From the NCBI GenBank assembly GCA_949101405.1, contig CARYFM010000006.1:1-53835 (forward strand): 53,835 bases of DNA, in the 5' to 3' direction. The stretch is from an uncultured Candidatus Saccharibacteria bacterium (lineage in GTDB: Bacteria > Patescibacteriota > Saccharimonadia > Saccharimonadales > Saccharimonadaceae). Positions 7,838 to 15,959 of this stretch are shown piece after piece; positions within the stretch are counted from its first letter, which is position 1; every line of letters starts with the position of its first letter. The notes beneath the pieces are model-generated. The model was not told the origin of the DNA and did no database searches. It was given only the letters and a program-made list of their open reading frames with translations. The translations under genes were made by a program, and so were the position numbers.

Positions 7838-8083
7838 ATGAAAACATATTTCATTTTAATTCCAGTAATGGAAAGATTAACTAATGTTGTTTTTCATGAG
7901 GGCATGCTTAAGTTGGCGAATGATGCGTCTGAAGATGAGATTGCTATGGTACTTCGAAAGTCTTTGCTAGAAAAAATGCCAGATGATGAGATTAATGATT
8001 ATACCGAAAAACATCCGATCGCGATTTACTGTGATGGAAAATGGTGGATTTATAAAAGTGATAACCTTGAGGAGATGAAGTAA
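7838..8083 (+). CDS. Hypothetical protein (81 aa)
   Basis: I do not recognise this small acidic protein. AAAGG at about 7825-7829 is 8 nt from ATG 7838, so this start is preferred over the in-frame ATG at 7832. The stop overlaps the next ATG by one base (TAATG), which indicates translational coupling. It lies between the RepA-like gene and the recombinase, where such elements often carry small accessory proteins. Confidence 0.6.
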   Translation: MKTYFILIPVMERLTNVVFHEGMLKLANDASEDEIAMVLRKSLLEKMPDDEINDYTEKHPIAIYCDGKWWIYKSDNLEEMK

Positions 8084-8646
8084 TGAAGGGCGGATTTACG
8101 GAAACTCAAAATAAGGCAGTTTGGCGAGAAATGATTTCCCTTGAGGACAACGCAACTCCACTTGTTACAGGGGAAGTCGACGATATTTCTAGAAAAAAGG
8201 CTTTTGAATTGCATCTTGAAAATTTTAGGAAAGGTTTACTTGAAATCTATTCAGAAGAGCAAGTTAAGAAGGCGATGAAGAGTTTTTGGGCGAGTTTCGA
8301 TTATTTAGATAGGAGAGGATTTTTCGAGGTTAAGATTTCATTAATGCCTGAGTTTGCTTGGCGAGGCGAAATGAAAACTAAAGCCAACCAAACAAATGTT
8401 TATGTAACTATATGTGAATTTAATAGCATGGATGATGCTGAACCTAAAAAGATTAATAAAATTAAATTAGTATTGCCGATGGCATATAGTCATTATCAGG
8501 TAGAGAGTGCTGTTTGGGAAAAAGTTAAGGAGAAGTTTCCTGAATACAAGTATGATGAGTTCTTAAATTCATCGTTGGCGGATTTGTTGATTTCACGTAA
8601 GAGAAAACTATATAAATGGATATGTTGCGTTTTTCTAGATGTTTAA
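8083..8646 (+). CDS. Hypothetical protein (187 aa)
   Basis: No family is recognised. The protein is charged and soluble, with a helical N-terminal half (residues 40-75, ELHLENFRKGLLEIYSEEQV) and alternating strands later. It has no signal or membrane segment. It overlaps the 81-aa gene by one base and is followed 57 nt later by a 52-aa gene. The context suggests an accessory function of the integrated element. Confidence 0.6.
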   Translation: MKGGFTETQNKAVWREMISLEDNATPLVTGEVDDISRKKAFELHLENFRKGLLEIYSEEQVKKAMKSFWASFDYLDRRGFFEVKISLMPEFAWRGEMKTKANQTNVYVTICEFNSMDDAEPKKINKIKLVLPMAYSHYQVESAVWEKVKEKFPEYKYDEFLNSSLADLLISRKRKLYKWICCVFLDV

Positions 8647-8703
8647 AATTTCTATTCCTATAATGGTAAAAACTAAACAGCTACTGGTATCTGAGGAGTT
8701 AGT

Positions 8704-8862
8704 ATGGTGAGGAATATTGAGGTAAAATATATCGAATCTGAGGGCGATGGGGTTGTGGATGTTATCGTAAAGAAATACCATTCTCAACTTACTCAACCAA
8801 TCTCTGAGAGTGAGAAATCTACCCTGGCTATCAGAGGTGATGATATCTATAATATTAAGTAA
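8704..8862 (+). CDS. Small hypothetical protein (52 aa) before the recombinase
   Basis: GAGGAG lies 6 nt before ATG 8704, and the frame runs 52 codons to TAA 8860-8862. The recombinase ATG follows one base later, so the two are coupled. The peptide is acidic (VRNIEVKYIESEGDGVVDV at the start) with predicted strands and no known motif. A small gene in front of a large serine recombinase could be a directionality factor, but nothing in the sequence shows this. Confidence 0.55.
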   Translation: MVRNIEVKYIESEGDGVVDVIVKKYHSQLTQPISESEKSTLAIRGDDIYNIK

Positions 8863-8863
8863 G

Positions 8864-10570
8864 ATGAAAAAGATAATGGTTGATGAATTAAAAAGTGTAA
8901 AAGTTGCGGCGGTATATATGCGTGTTTCCACTTCCGACCAAGAGGAAGACGGAACGATCGAAAATCAATGGATTGAACTCAAGAAGCGTATTGCTGATGA
9001 CGGTGTAAAATTGCCGGAAGCTAATATTTATAGAGATGATGGGTGGAGTGGTGCGATTTTGGAAAGACCAGAGCTTGATAGGCTGAGAAATGACGCAAAT
9101 GAGCATAAATTTGATGTGTTATATCTTTACGATAGAGGTAGATTATCTCGCAAGTTAGTCCATCAAGAAATTGTTTTAGATGGTCTGAGAAAGAATAACG
9201 TTTCGATTGTCGAGCTACATGGTATTTCTGGAGATACTCCTGAAGCCCAAATGATGGGGTCTATGATGGGTCTATTCCATGAATATGAACGCACGAAAAT
9301 TGCCGAGCGTATGCGTTTAGGCAAAACACGAATCGTTAAGGAAAATGGCGAGTTATTGGGTTATCAACCATGTTATGGCTACGACCTGCACAAGACTGTG
9401 AAGAATGGGTCGGTTAAACAGAGAGCGTATTTTACGGTTAATGAAGCCGAGGCGAAAAATGTTCGCTATATCTTTCAGCTATGTGCAGATGGTAATAGCC
9501 TTTATAAAATCCGTAAGCGATTGAAAGATGAGGGTATTAAAGCCCCTAGAGCCGTAAGTGGGCTTTGGGGGAATACTACCCTAATTCGGATGTTGAAGAA
9601 TACTACTTATATTGGTGAACACTATTACAATAAACATGTGGCGATTGAAGCGAAATATAGCAGGAAGAAAGATAAATATTCAAAGGTAGCAAAATCTTCG
9701 CACAAATTGAAGCCGCAGAGTGAATGGTGGAAAGTTGAAGTTGAGCCAATTGTTAGTCGAGAACTTTTTGACAAAGTGCAAATTCAGCTAACTAAAAACG
9801 CAAAATATAATCCAAGAAATAACAGGAAGAATAAATATTTATTAACTGGTTTAGTTCGTTGTAGTTGTGGTAGGATGAGAGCTGGCGATCCAGCTACGGG
9901 TGGGCATTTATATTATCGCTGTACCGATAGATTAGCCCCGAAGTTAGAGCGAGAATGTTATTCTCATGGGGTGAATGTAGCAGTATTAGATAAAAAAGTT
10001 TGGGTAACGATTTGTAATTTATTAACTCAGCCGGAAATGATTGACCGATATGTAAAGGCGATTAAAAAAGTAAAACCTGAGGATACTTTACTGAAGTCTT
10101 TGAATAACCGGATGATAGCACTTGAGAATGAAAAGAATCGTTATATAGATGGATTTGGTAAGGGGTTTATTACTGAAGAAGATTTCAAGATGAAAATGAG
10201 TCAAGTTCGAGATGAGAGGATTAGTACGGAGACGAAGATTCTAGAATTGAAGCGTTTAACCTCTGAATTGCCACAGATTGACACTACTCTAATTGCTTCT
10301 AATATGGTAAAATTATTGAAAGATGGTCTTGCTTTTGAAGAAAAGAAAGAGCTGTTAAGATTGGTGGTTGAGGAGATTATCGCAACTCCAAGTGAGGCTA
10401 CGATTAAAGGTAAGATTCCTGTTTTTAATAAACATTGTTTTAACGAGAAAGAGGTTAGTTTTGAACTTGAAAATTGCGATGTTAAATCTAAAAACAAATA
10501 TTTTTTTGACGAAAGAAAGGTTGGTTTAAATGTTGAAAGTAGGAATTGTAGGGTTGCCCAATGTGGGTAA
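8864..10570 (+). CDS. Large serine recombinase (site-specific integrase)
   Basis: From ATG 8864 the protein is 568 aa. The N-terminal resolvase domain carries the catalytic Ser in AAVYMRVSTSDQ and the conserved YLYDRGRLSR and GLFHEYERTKIAERMRLG segments. A recombinase domain (pfam07508-like) covers about residues 190-300. A zinc ribbon starts with CSCGRMRAG and continues with YYRC and ECYSHG. A coiled coil (about 415-510) follows. This is the layout of phage-type large serine integrases. The last codons (VESRNCRVAQCG) are read from the ychF sequence in another frame, because the gene runs 41 bp past the ychF start. The C-terminus therefore depends on the insertion site. Confidence 0.92.
   Translation: MKKIMVDELKSVKVAAVYMRVSTSDQEEDGTIENQWIELKKRIADDGVKLPEANIYRDDGWSGAILERPELDRLRNDANEHKFDVLYLYDRGRLSRKLVHQEIVLDGLRKNNVSIVELHGISGDTPEAQMMGSMMGLFHEYERTKIAERMRLGKTRIVKENGELLGYQPCYGYDLHKTVKNGSVKQRAYFTVNEAEAKNVRYIFQLCADGNSLYKIRKRLKDEGIKAPRAVSGLWGNTTLIRMLKNTTYIGEHYYNKHVAIEAKYSRKKDKYSKVAKSSHKLKPQSEWWKVEVEPIVSRELFDKVQIQLTKNAKYNPRNNRKNKYLLTGLVRCSCGRMRAGDPATGGHLYYRCTDRLAPKLERECYSHGVNVAVLDKKVWVTICNLLTQPEMIDRYVKAIKKVKPEDTLLKSLNNRMIALENEKNRYIDGFGKGFITEEDFKMKMSQVRDERISTETKILELKRLTSELPQIDTTLIASNMVKLLKDGLAFEEKKELLRLVVEEIIATPSEATIKGKIPVFNKHCFNEKEVSFELENCDVKSKNKYFFDERKVGLNVESRNCRVAQCG
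10530..10538 (+). repeat. Right attachment repeat of the element (attR)
   Basis: ATGTTGAAA, the first three codons of ychF, repeats 1116-1124. It lies inside the 3' end of the recombinase frame, as expected if attR forms at the recombinase end. Confidence 0.6.
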
Positions 10571-11507
10571 ATCAACTTTATTTAATGCTCTAACTAACGC
10601 TGGGGCGTTGGCGGCGAATTATCCGTTTGCGACAATTGAGCCAAATGTAGGGATCGTGCCGGTGCCGGATGAGCGTCTTGAGGTATTGGCTAAGATGTAC
10701 GATACCGAGAAAGTGGTGCCAGCTACAGTGGAATTTGTAGATATTGCGGGGCTGGTTGAAGGTGCGTCCAAGGGTGAGGGACTAGGCAATAAGTTTTTGG
10801 CGCATATTCGGGAATGTGAAGTGATTTGCCATGTGGTGCGCGTGTTTGAAGATGGCGATGTGATTCGGGCAGAAGGGTCTAAGGATCCAGCGCATGATAT
10901 TGCTGTGATCCAGACTGAGCTTGAGCTAGCGGATTTGGAAACTAGGGAGAAAGTAGAGAGTAAACGCAAAAAAAATTCCGATCAAGCGGAGTTAATTCCC
11001 TATTTGACTGAAAAGCCCGTGATTTATATGTTTAATGTGGATGAGAATGGTCTGGCGGATGTAGCCCTGCGGCAAAAATTAGCGGAGAGTGTGGCTCCAA
11101 GCCAAGCCGTATTCGTAAATGCTAAGCTGGAGGCGGAAATGTCGGGTATGAGTTTGGCGGAGCGTAAGGAATTTTTGCAGGAATATGGCGTAGACGAAGA
11201 TGCTTTGAGTGAATTGATCAAGGCAGCGTATAAGACGCTGGGATTACAGAGTTTTCTCACGGCAGGCAAGAAAGAGGTGCGCGCTTGGACAATTAAGCAA
11301 GGTGCGACGGCGCCAGAGGCGGCTGGAGTGATTCACACGGATTTTCAGCGAGGATTCATTGCGGCAGAAGTAATGAAATATAATGATTTGGTGGATCTGG
11401 GCAGTGAGCAAGCAGTAAAGGCAGCTGGAAAATTGCGGACAGAAGGTAAGACATATGTAATGCAAGAGGGCGATGTGGTAGAATTTCGGTTCAACGTGTC
11501 AAAGTAG
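10530..11507 (+). CDS. ychF: YchF/Ola1-type ATPase-GTPase
   Basis: YchF is a ribosome-associated P-loop NTPase that usually prefers ATP. The 325-aa product shows G1 GLPNVGKS (residues 8-15), G3 DIAGLVEGAS, an NVDE motif in the G4 position and a C-terminal TGS domain ending in EGDVVEFRFNV. It is shorter than the roughly 360 aa usual in bacteria; the loss is in the central helical domain. The start ATG is also the attachment site of the element. AAAGG at 10516-10520, contributed by the element, now serves as ribosome-binding site, whereas the original leaderless promoter is left at 1101-1115. Expression must therefore come from within or across the recombinase gene. Confidence 0.93.
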   Translation: MLKVGIVGLPNVGKSTLFNALTNAGALAANYPFATIEPNVGIVPVPDERLEVLAKMYDTEKVVPATVEFVDIAGLVEGASKGEGLGNKFLAHIRECEVICHVVRVFEDGDVIRAEGSKDPAHDIAVIQTELELADLETREKVESKRKKNSDQAELIPYLTEKPVIYMFNVDENGLADVALRQKLAESVAPSQAVFVNAKLEAEMSGMSLAERKEFLQEYGVDEDALSELIKAAYKTLGLQSFLTAGKKEVRAWTIKQGATAPEAAGVIHTDFQRGFIAAEVMKYNDLVDLGSEQAVKAAGKLRTEGKTYVMQEGDVVEFRFNVSK

Positions 11508-11559
11508 GCTGATGCGCTTCCTTTTGATCTGATTGATTTGGTTTGCAAAATGGAAAAGT

Positions 11560-11609
11560 CCCCGGTTTTCCCTCTTTTCGAGGGAAAACCGGGGATAGTG
11601 TGCACTATC
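11560..11609. terminator. Twin hairpins between convergent genes
   Basis: A perfect 15-bp stem (CCCCGGTTTTCCCTC, loop TTTTC, complement ending at 11594) is followed directly by GATAGTG-TG-CACTATC (11594-11609). The position between ychF (+) and the 395-aa gene (-) suits a bidirectional terminator, but there is no T-run. Confidence 0.6.
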
Positions 11610-11635
11610 AGAAATACTACTGCGACTGCTTCGCG

Positions 11636-12823
11636 TCACGGCTTGGCACTGAGATACATCATAGTAAGCCGCTCCATAAGCGGAGTACTGGAGCGAATAA
11701 TGGTATCAAGACCATAACTCTCAGCGATGTTTTTGATGAGAGTCCTGCCTAACAAGCGGAGATAGTTCTTGCGCTCAATCTGGGTTACCTTGTCCGGCGA
11801 AACAGTTTTACCATTCTCATCAACACCTTTCAATTCTTCGTTTTTGATTCCGCGGTATCCGTCTAAGTCTTCCTGCTTGATATAACTCTTACGCTTGTCA
11901 TCGTCCATCAGGCAGAAAATGTTGGCTAAGTCCAGATACCTTGCAATATCATCTTCAGACGATTTCTTGAAAGCGGCAGGTGTTAAAGTCATCAATGCTT
12001 CCATCTTGGCGATGGCGAACTGACCCCAACTCTGAATGGTGCCAGTGTCTAAATGTTTGATTAGCTGTCTGGTTCCTGAATACTCGATAGCCTGCAGCTT
12101 GCTCAGTGCCTCAATTACGGCTTTGCGGATAGCGTGGGCTTTGCCGTGGTTGTCTGCATCGGACCTCCACACCTCGCAAGCGTAGCGTTCGGCCATAGCA
12201 AAGTTTTTCGCGATGTCAGCAGCGACCAAAACCGATAACCATTCATAGTCATTTTGGTCAATCTGAATCCGCTCACCATTGGCAGTAACTACGTACATAT
12301 ACCGCATAGGTACGTAATCCTCTTTATCGCTGGTTGAGAGGTTGGCGTATGCCGCAGCATTTAATCGTGGTTTACCACTTGCGTTGCTAACATACTCAAT
12401 TACGTCCCAGTGTTTAAACTGCGCATTGTTGATGACATGAAAAATTGAGTCTTCTACGGCGTTACCGTTTTCGTCGCAGCAGAGACCGGAATTGTTCATC
12501 TGTTTGGTGTCAAAGATGACACCGCGGGCGTCAGCAATAAATTTCTGACGGTCTTCGTCCGTTAGGTCTGTGATGATGGCTCTGTAGGTATTGAGCCTCT
12601 GTTGACTGCTGGTATAGTTGTTGATTGCGAATGTGTTCTGCAGGAGTTTAATCCTGTCATCATCGTTGTCATTTTCCAGTAGCTGTAAGGCCAGTGAACT
12701 ATTGCCGCCAGCGCAGATACCATACATCATGTACTTGAGTATCTGTTCTCGATTGCTGTCCCCCTTGAGGTTATTCAGCACCTTCGAAGTCTCATTGCAT
12801 AAATCTCTGAAAGTCTTGTCCAT
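11636..12823 (-). CDS. Hypothetical protein (395 aa)
   Basis: I do not recognise this protein. It is acidic, largely helical and cytosolic, with no signal peptide or membrane segment. It contains no obvious catalytic motif; CCDENGNAVED near residue 114 holds a Cys pair. AAAGGAG stands upstream of the ATG. It is transcribed alone, with a leader of about 190 nt that contains a large hairpin. Neighbouring genes are housekeeping, and no partner is implied. Confidence 0.7.
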   Translation of the reverse strand: MDKTFRDLCNETSKVLNNLKGDSNREQILKYMMYGICAGGNSSLALQLLENDNDDDRIKLLQNTFAINNYTSSQQRLNTYRAIITDLTDEDRQKFIADARGVIFDTKQMNNSGLCCDENGNAVEDSIFHVINNAQFKHWDVIEYVSNASGKPRLNAAAYANLSTSDKEDYVPMRYMYVVTANGERIQIDQNDYEWLSVLVAADIAKNFAMAERYACEVWRSDADNHGKAHAIRKAVIEALSKLQAIEYSGTRQLIKHLDTGTIQSWGQFAIAKMEALMTLTPAAFKKSSEDDIARYLDLANIFCLMDDDKRKSYIKQEDLDGYRGIKNEELKGVDENGKTVSPDKVTQIERKNYLRLLGRTLIKNIAESYGLDTIIRSSTPLMERLTMMYLSAKP

Positions 12824-13031
12824 TTCTTTCTCTCCTTTTTCTTTTTATATTATTTTTTTGGTTTCTATTGCCTTTCCGTCCACAAAATGATATTTTTTGG
12901 ACGAATTTGGCAATAGAGCCACAAAAACTTAGAAAAGGAGTCTGATAGTGTGTTAAGGTTCTAGATATCCAGGGAAGGTCACAATTACTTGAGACGTTAA
13001 AAATCCCAACGGATATGTTCCCATTGTAGCA
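12824..13031 (-). promoter_or_regulatory. Promoter and structured 5' leader of the 395-aa gene
   Basis: On the minus strand TGC-TACAAT (13031-13023) is an extended -10 box, predicting a leader of about 190 nt. Within it CTATTGCC (12865-12872) pairs with GGCAATAG (12909-12916), and CGTCCA (12877-12882) with TGGACG (12898-12903). An A-rich stretch and the ribosome-binding site follow. The fold may control translation. I cannot match it to a known riboswitch. Confidence 0.5.
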
Positions 13032-13115
13032 CACAATATTAAAAATGTCAATAGGTATAACAGATTTGATGTTAGTTATGCTAATTTTGATGTTCTTTAG
13101 ACTTGAAAAATGAGA

Positions 13116-14189
13116 TTACTCTAAAATTAACCAGTCTTGAATCTGGTAGTCGCCTCCTGAAACACTGGCAGCAGCCAGTAATGGCTGTAATTGAGTGTAT
13201 TCGGAGTGAGTTGCAAGAAATGCCTGGGCGGCAAAGTGCATTTGACGCTGTTTTTCTGGGGTAACACGCACTAGCGCAGTTCCCTCTTGGTCAGGATTTT
13301 GGCTGTATTTGACTTCCGTGAAGAAGACTTGATGGTTTTTGATGGAAATTAGGTCAATTTCATAGAATTTGGTCTTGAAATTGTGAGATATAATGGTGTG
13401 ATTTTGCGCTTGGAGGTATCTAGCAACGACGAGCTCGGCAGTTTTGCCTTTTTGGCTATTAGTAGGCGGTGTGGGAAAATGAGGGGATTTGTGGGTTGAT
13501 ATGTGGTAATTATGAGTGTTTTGGTTAGTTTTGGTGCAATTTTGTTGATTTTGCGCTATAATTTCGCGGATAGGACGAAAACTAGTACGATGTTCGGGGC
13601 AAATTCCGTGTTCCAGAAGCGCACTTTTGTGTAGTGCGGTACCATAGCCAACATGTTTTTCAAAGCCATAGGCGGGATACTGGGTGGCAATTTTGGTCAT
13701 ATAAGCGTCGCGGGCAACTTTGGCAATGATGGAGGCGGCGGAGACTTCTTTGATAAGGGTATCAGCTTTTTTGAGCAGGGTGACCTTGGTTTCGAGTGGG
13801 GTGTTTTGGAGGAAATTGATAGTGCCATCAATGATAATTTCGGTAAAAGGGGATTTAGTGGCAAGAATTTGTTTGATGGCGCGGCGGGTGGCGAGTTTGA
13901 GACTAGCACTAAGGCCATATTGATCGAGTTCATGAGTAGTTACCCAGCCGGTGGCGCTGGCAAGGGCGTGGGTTTCGATGAGCGGTGCTAGGGTTTCACG
14001 CTTTTTGGCGGTAAGTTTTTTGGAGTCGGTGAGGTCTTGGTATAGTTGGAATTTTTTGGTATTTTGATGTTGGGCGATATTTTCTGGGGAGAAATCTGGC
14101 CCCAAAATCACAGCGCCAACGACAAGCGGCCCCGCCCAGGGGCCGCGTCCGACTTCATCAACACCGAGAATAATTGGTTGTTGTGCCAA
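13116..14189 (-). CDS. rnhB: RNase HII fused to a YraN (UPF0102) nuclease-fold domain
   Basis: Residues 1 to about 213 are RNase HII, which nicks RNA/DNA hybrids. The acidic pair is in GVDEVGRG, further motifs are LTDSKKL, EIIIDGTINFL and ASIIAKVARD, and the HVGYGT/SFRPI C-terminal segment is present. A linker of about 30 residues rich in Asn, Thr, His and Pro leads to a YraN/UPF0102 domain: KGKTAELVVARYLQAQ, YEIDLISI and FFTEVKYSQN, which keep the E, D and ExK of the PD-(D/E)XK fold. In most bacteria rnhB and yraN are separate, often adjacent genes. Here one uninterrupted frame of 357 codons joins them. The gene follows rplS by 7 nt and is probably co-transcribed with it. Confidence 0.9.
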   Translation of the reverse strand: MAQQPIILGVDEVGRGPWAGPLVVGAVILGPDFSPENIAQHQNTKKFQLYQDLTDSKKLTAKKRETLAPLIETHALASATGWVTTHELDQYGLSASLKLATRRAIKQILATKSPFTEIIIDGTINFLQNTPLETKVTLLKKADTLIKEVSAASIIAKVARDAYMTKIATQYPAYGFEKHVGYGTALHKSALLEHGICPEHRTSFRPIREIIAQNQQNCTKTNQNTHNYHISTHKSPHFPTPPTNSQKGKTAELVVARYLQAQNHTIISHNFKTKFYEIDLISIKNHQVFFTEVKYSQNPDQEGTALVRVTPEKQRQMHFAAQAFLATHSEYTQLQPLLAAASVSGGDYQIQDWLILE

Positions 14190-14196
14190 GAGTTTC

Positions 14197-14736
14197 CTAT
14201 TCGGCGGGCTCAGCGGAGCCTTTAGGGTTCTCTTTTTCGGCTTGAGTTTCTGAATCTTGACTTTCAGCCTTGAGTACGGCTTCAGCCTGCTTAGTCTTTT
14301 CCTCAGCTGGAACTTCAGGAGCCACTTCTTCGACTGGGGTCTCTTCTACGGGCGCAACTTCAGGATTATTGACTGCGTTACGATCAAAGGCTTTGTTGGC
14401 GAGACGAGCAGACTTACCAGACCTTTCGCGCAAGAAGCTCAAATTCTTGCGACGAACTTTGGCGCGGTGTACGATTTCGATCTTCTCGACTAATGGATTA
14501 TGAATCAAGAAAGACTTCTCAACGCCAACGCCAGAGGTGACTTTGCGCACAGTGATGCGAGCGGTATGTGAATCTTTGCGGTCTGTCCTAATGACTACGC
14601 CTTCAAACACCTGTGAACGGAACTTTTCGCCTTCTTTGATTTTTTGGGTCACGCGAACGGTATCACCGGAGCGGACATCGACGACAGCGGCTTTTTTCTG
14701 TGCGTCACCAATTTTCTTCAAACTTATGAAACTCAT
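14197..14736 (-). CDS. rplS: Ribosomal protein bL19 with acidic C-terminal extension
   Basis: Residues 1-115 are bL19 of the large ribosomal subunit: the family elements GDTVRVTQKIKEGEKFRSQVF, SGVGVEKSF and the RRKNLSFLRERSGKSARL end. bL19 normally stops near there, about 115 aa. Here a further 64 residues rich in Glu, Pro and Ala follow, low in complexity and strongly acidic, unlike a ribosomal protein core. The start is supported by AAAAGG upstream, and a TGATAAAAT box near 14772 on the minus strand gives a short leader. It is the first gene of the rplS-rnhB operon. Confidence 0.93.
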   Translation of the reverse strand: MSFISLKKIGDAQKKAAVVDVRSGDTVRVTQKIKEGEKFRSQVFEGVVIRTDRKDSHTARITVRKVTSGVGVEKSFLIHNPLVEKIEIVHRAKVRRKNLSFLRERSGKSARLANKAFDRNAVNNPEVAPVEETPVEEVAPEVPAEEKTKQAEAVLKAESQDSETQAEKENPKGSAEPAE

Positions 14737-14802
14737 ATTTTAACCTTTTATATTACAACTGAGTTTTATTTTATCATACTTTCTAGGATTTGAGAAGAGT
14801 AA

Positions 14803-15387
14803 TTATCGTTGCTTTAAGGCTAATTTGATGCGCTCTTCAGTAGGCAGGCCGGAATCGACATTAGCCAGAGCGGCAGAGGCTTCTTTAAGCGGGAAACCGA
14901 GGGCGATCAGGGCATCTAGTGCTTCGTCTTCGGGACCGACAGTGGCTGAAATTGTAAATTTAGTGTCGGTGGCACCATAGTGACTGGGGGCGCCGACTTT
15001 GTCGCGTAGATCAACTATGACACGTTCGGCGGATTTTTTGCCGACGCCAGCGGCTTTGGAGATAAAGGCGGTATCGGTGTTGGCGATGGCGTTGCGGACT
15101 TCTTCGGAGCTACCTAGGTTGAGGATAGCCATGGCGGCTTTGGGACCAACTCCATTGACGGTAATGAGCATTTGAAAGAGCTTCTTGGCGGCTAAGCTGG
15201 AGAAACCATAAAGCTCTTCGGCGTTCTCGCGAATGGCATGATAGGTATAGAATTTAACTTCATCGTCAAGATGGATTTTTTCGGCATCAGGGGCGGAAAT
15301 TGACAGCTCATAACCAACGCCATGAACATCAATGATGACTGAAGTGAGGAATTTTTCGGTAATAGTGCCAGCGAGGTGAGCAATCAT
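14803..15387 (-). CDS. ruvA: Holliday junction branch migration protein RuvA
   Basis: RuvA binds four-way DNA junctions and loads RuvB. The 194-aa product begins with the OB-fold (MIAHLAGTITEKF), has two helix-hairpin-helix motifs (FQMLITVNGVGPKAAMAILN and AAGVGKKSAERVIVDLRDK) and ends with the small domain III (EALDALIALGFPLKEA) that contacts RuvB. The ATG follows the stop of the upstream surface-protein gene without a gap, so they form an operon. ruvC lies upstream at 16652; ruvB is not in the window. Confidence 0.95.
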   Translation of the reverse strand: MIAHLAGTITEKFLTSVIIDVHGVGYELSISAPDAEKIHLDDEVKFYTYHAIRENAEELYGFSSLAAKKLFQMLITVNGVGPKAAMAILNLGSSEEVRNAIANTDTAFISKAAGVGKKSAERVIVDLRDKVGAPSHYGATDTKFTISATVGPEDEALDALIALGFPLKEASAALANVDSGLPTEERIKLALKQR

Positions 15388-15879
15388 TTATTTTTGGTGT
15401 CCAAAGAGATTAATGATGATGACGAAAAGCACTGTGGCACCAAGGGCGGAAAGTGAGACGATGAGTGGCCAGAGTTCTGGTTCTAGTTCTTCGGTATCGC
15501 CGTTTTCGTCAACGATTTCAGGGTTGGTATCAGTATCCTCGCATCCAGGCTCGGTCTTGTCGGCACAGACGACTTCGGACTCGCCAGAAGTGCCATTGTC
15601 GAGTATATTTTGCCATTCTTCAGGTGTCATACAGCCGTTAGGAGTAGAGATATAACCTTCTGCGCATGCTTTATCCGCTGATGTGGTACTATTGGTCTCG
15701 GAAATGGGCATGACGCCAGACTCGTCGGAGACTGGTTCAATCTCGTCGTTGAGCTCGATGGGTTGGTTAGCACCTTCGCCGCTTATGGATTCTTCTAACG
15801 CATAAGTAGTGGTATGGTTCAGCCCACTGAACACTAGGCTGAAAGTAAAAATTGTTCCTAAAATAACCTTTTTGTTCAT
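15388..15879 (-). CDS. Surface-anchored acidic protein (163 aa)
   Basis: An N-terminal signal peptide (residues 1-27, ending near TTTYALEE) and a C-terminal membrane segment (PLIVSLSALGATVLFVIIIN, then GHQK) frame an acidic, Glu/Asp/Thr/Ser-rich middle. A Cys-containing EGYISTPNGCMTPEEW segment and further Cys residues suggest disulfides. It has no LPXTG-type motif. It should be a type I membrane protein exposed on the cell surface. AAGGAGG stands before the ATG and a TGTTATAAT box (15911-15903) upstream. Being the leading gene of the ruvA operon is odd and probably reflects transcriptional economy. Confidence 0.75.
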   Translation of the reverse strand: MNKKVILGTIFTFSLVFSGLNHTTTYALEESISGEGANQPIELNDEIEPVSDESGVMPISETNSTTSADKACAEGYISTPNGCMTPEEWQNILDNGTSGESEVVCADKTEPGCEDTDTNPEIVDENGDTEELEPELWPLIVSLSALGATVLFVIIINLFGHQK

Positions 15880-15959
15880 AAACCTCCTTGAATATTAGGT
15901 TCATTATAACATGAAAATACTTGCTGAGCATGGGAAATTTGCAGATGTCTTTTATATTA

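Larger units (their letters stand above)
1116..10538 (+). mobile_element. 9.4-kb integrated element inserted at the ychF start codon
   Basis: The element is bounded by ATGTTGAAA at both ends, with a large serine recombinase as the last gene at the right end. Gene order is KAP NTPase (+), six minus-strand genes, then five or six plus-strand genes ending in the recombinase. Joining the left flank to the right flank rebuilds an intact leaderless promoter plus ychF. The gene content (RepA-like ATPase, DnaB-like protein, regulator, nuclease-like protein, many hypotheticals) differs from the housekeeping genes on either side. No capsid, terminase or conjugation gene is recognisable, so it may be a small integrative or plasmid-like element, a satellite or a defence island. 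Confidence 0.7.

Noticed and set aside
12792..13034. 80-aa minus-strand frame before the 395-aa gene
   Set aside because: It covers the leader and hairpin of that gene, overlaps its start in another frame and resembles nothing.
13653..13991. Gly/Asp-rich plus-strand frame
   Set aside because: It is the antisense shadow of the RNase HII gene.
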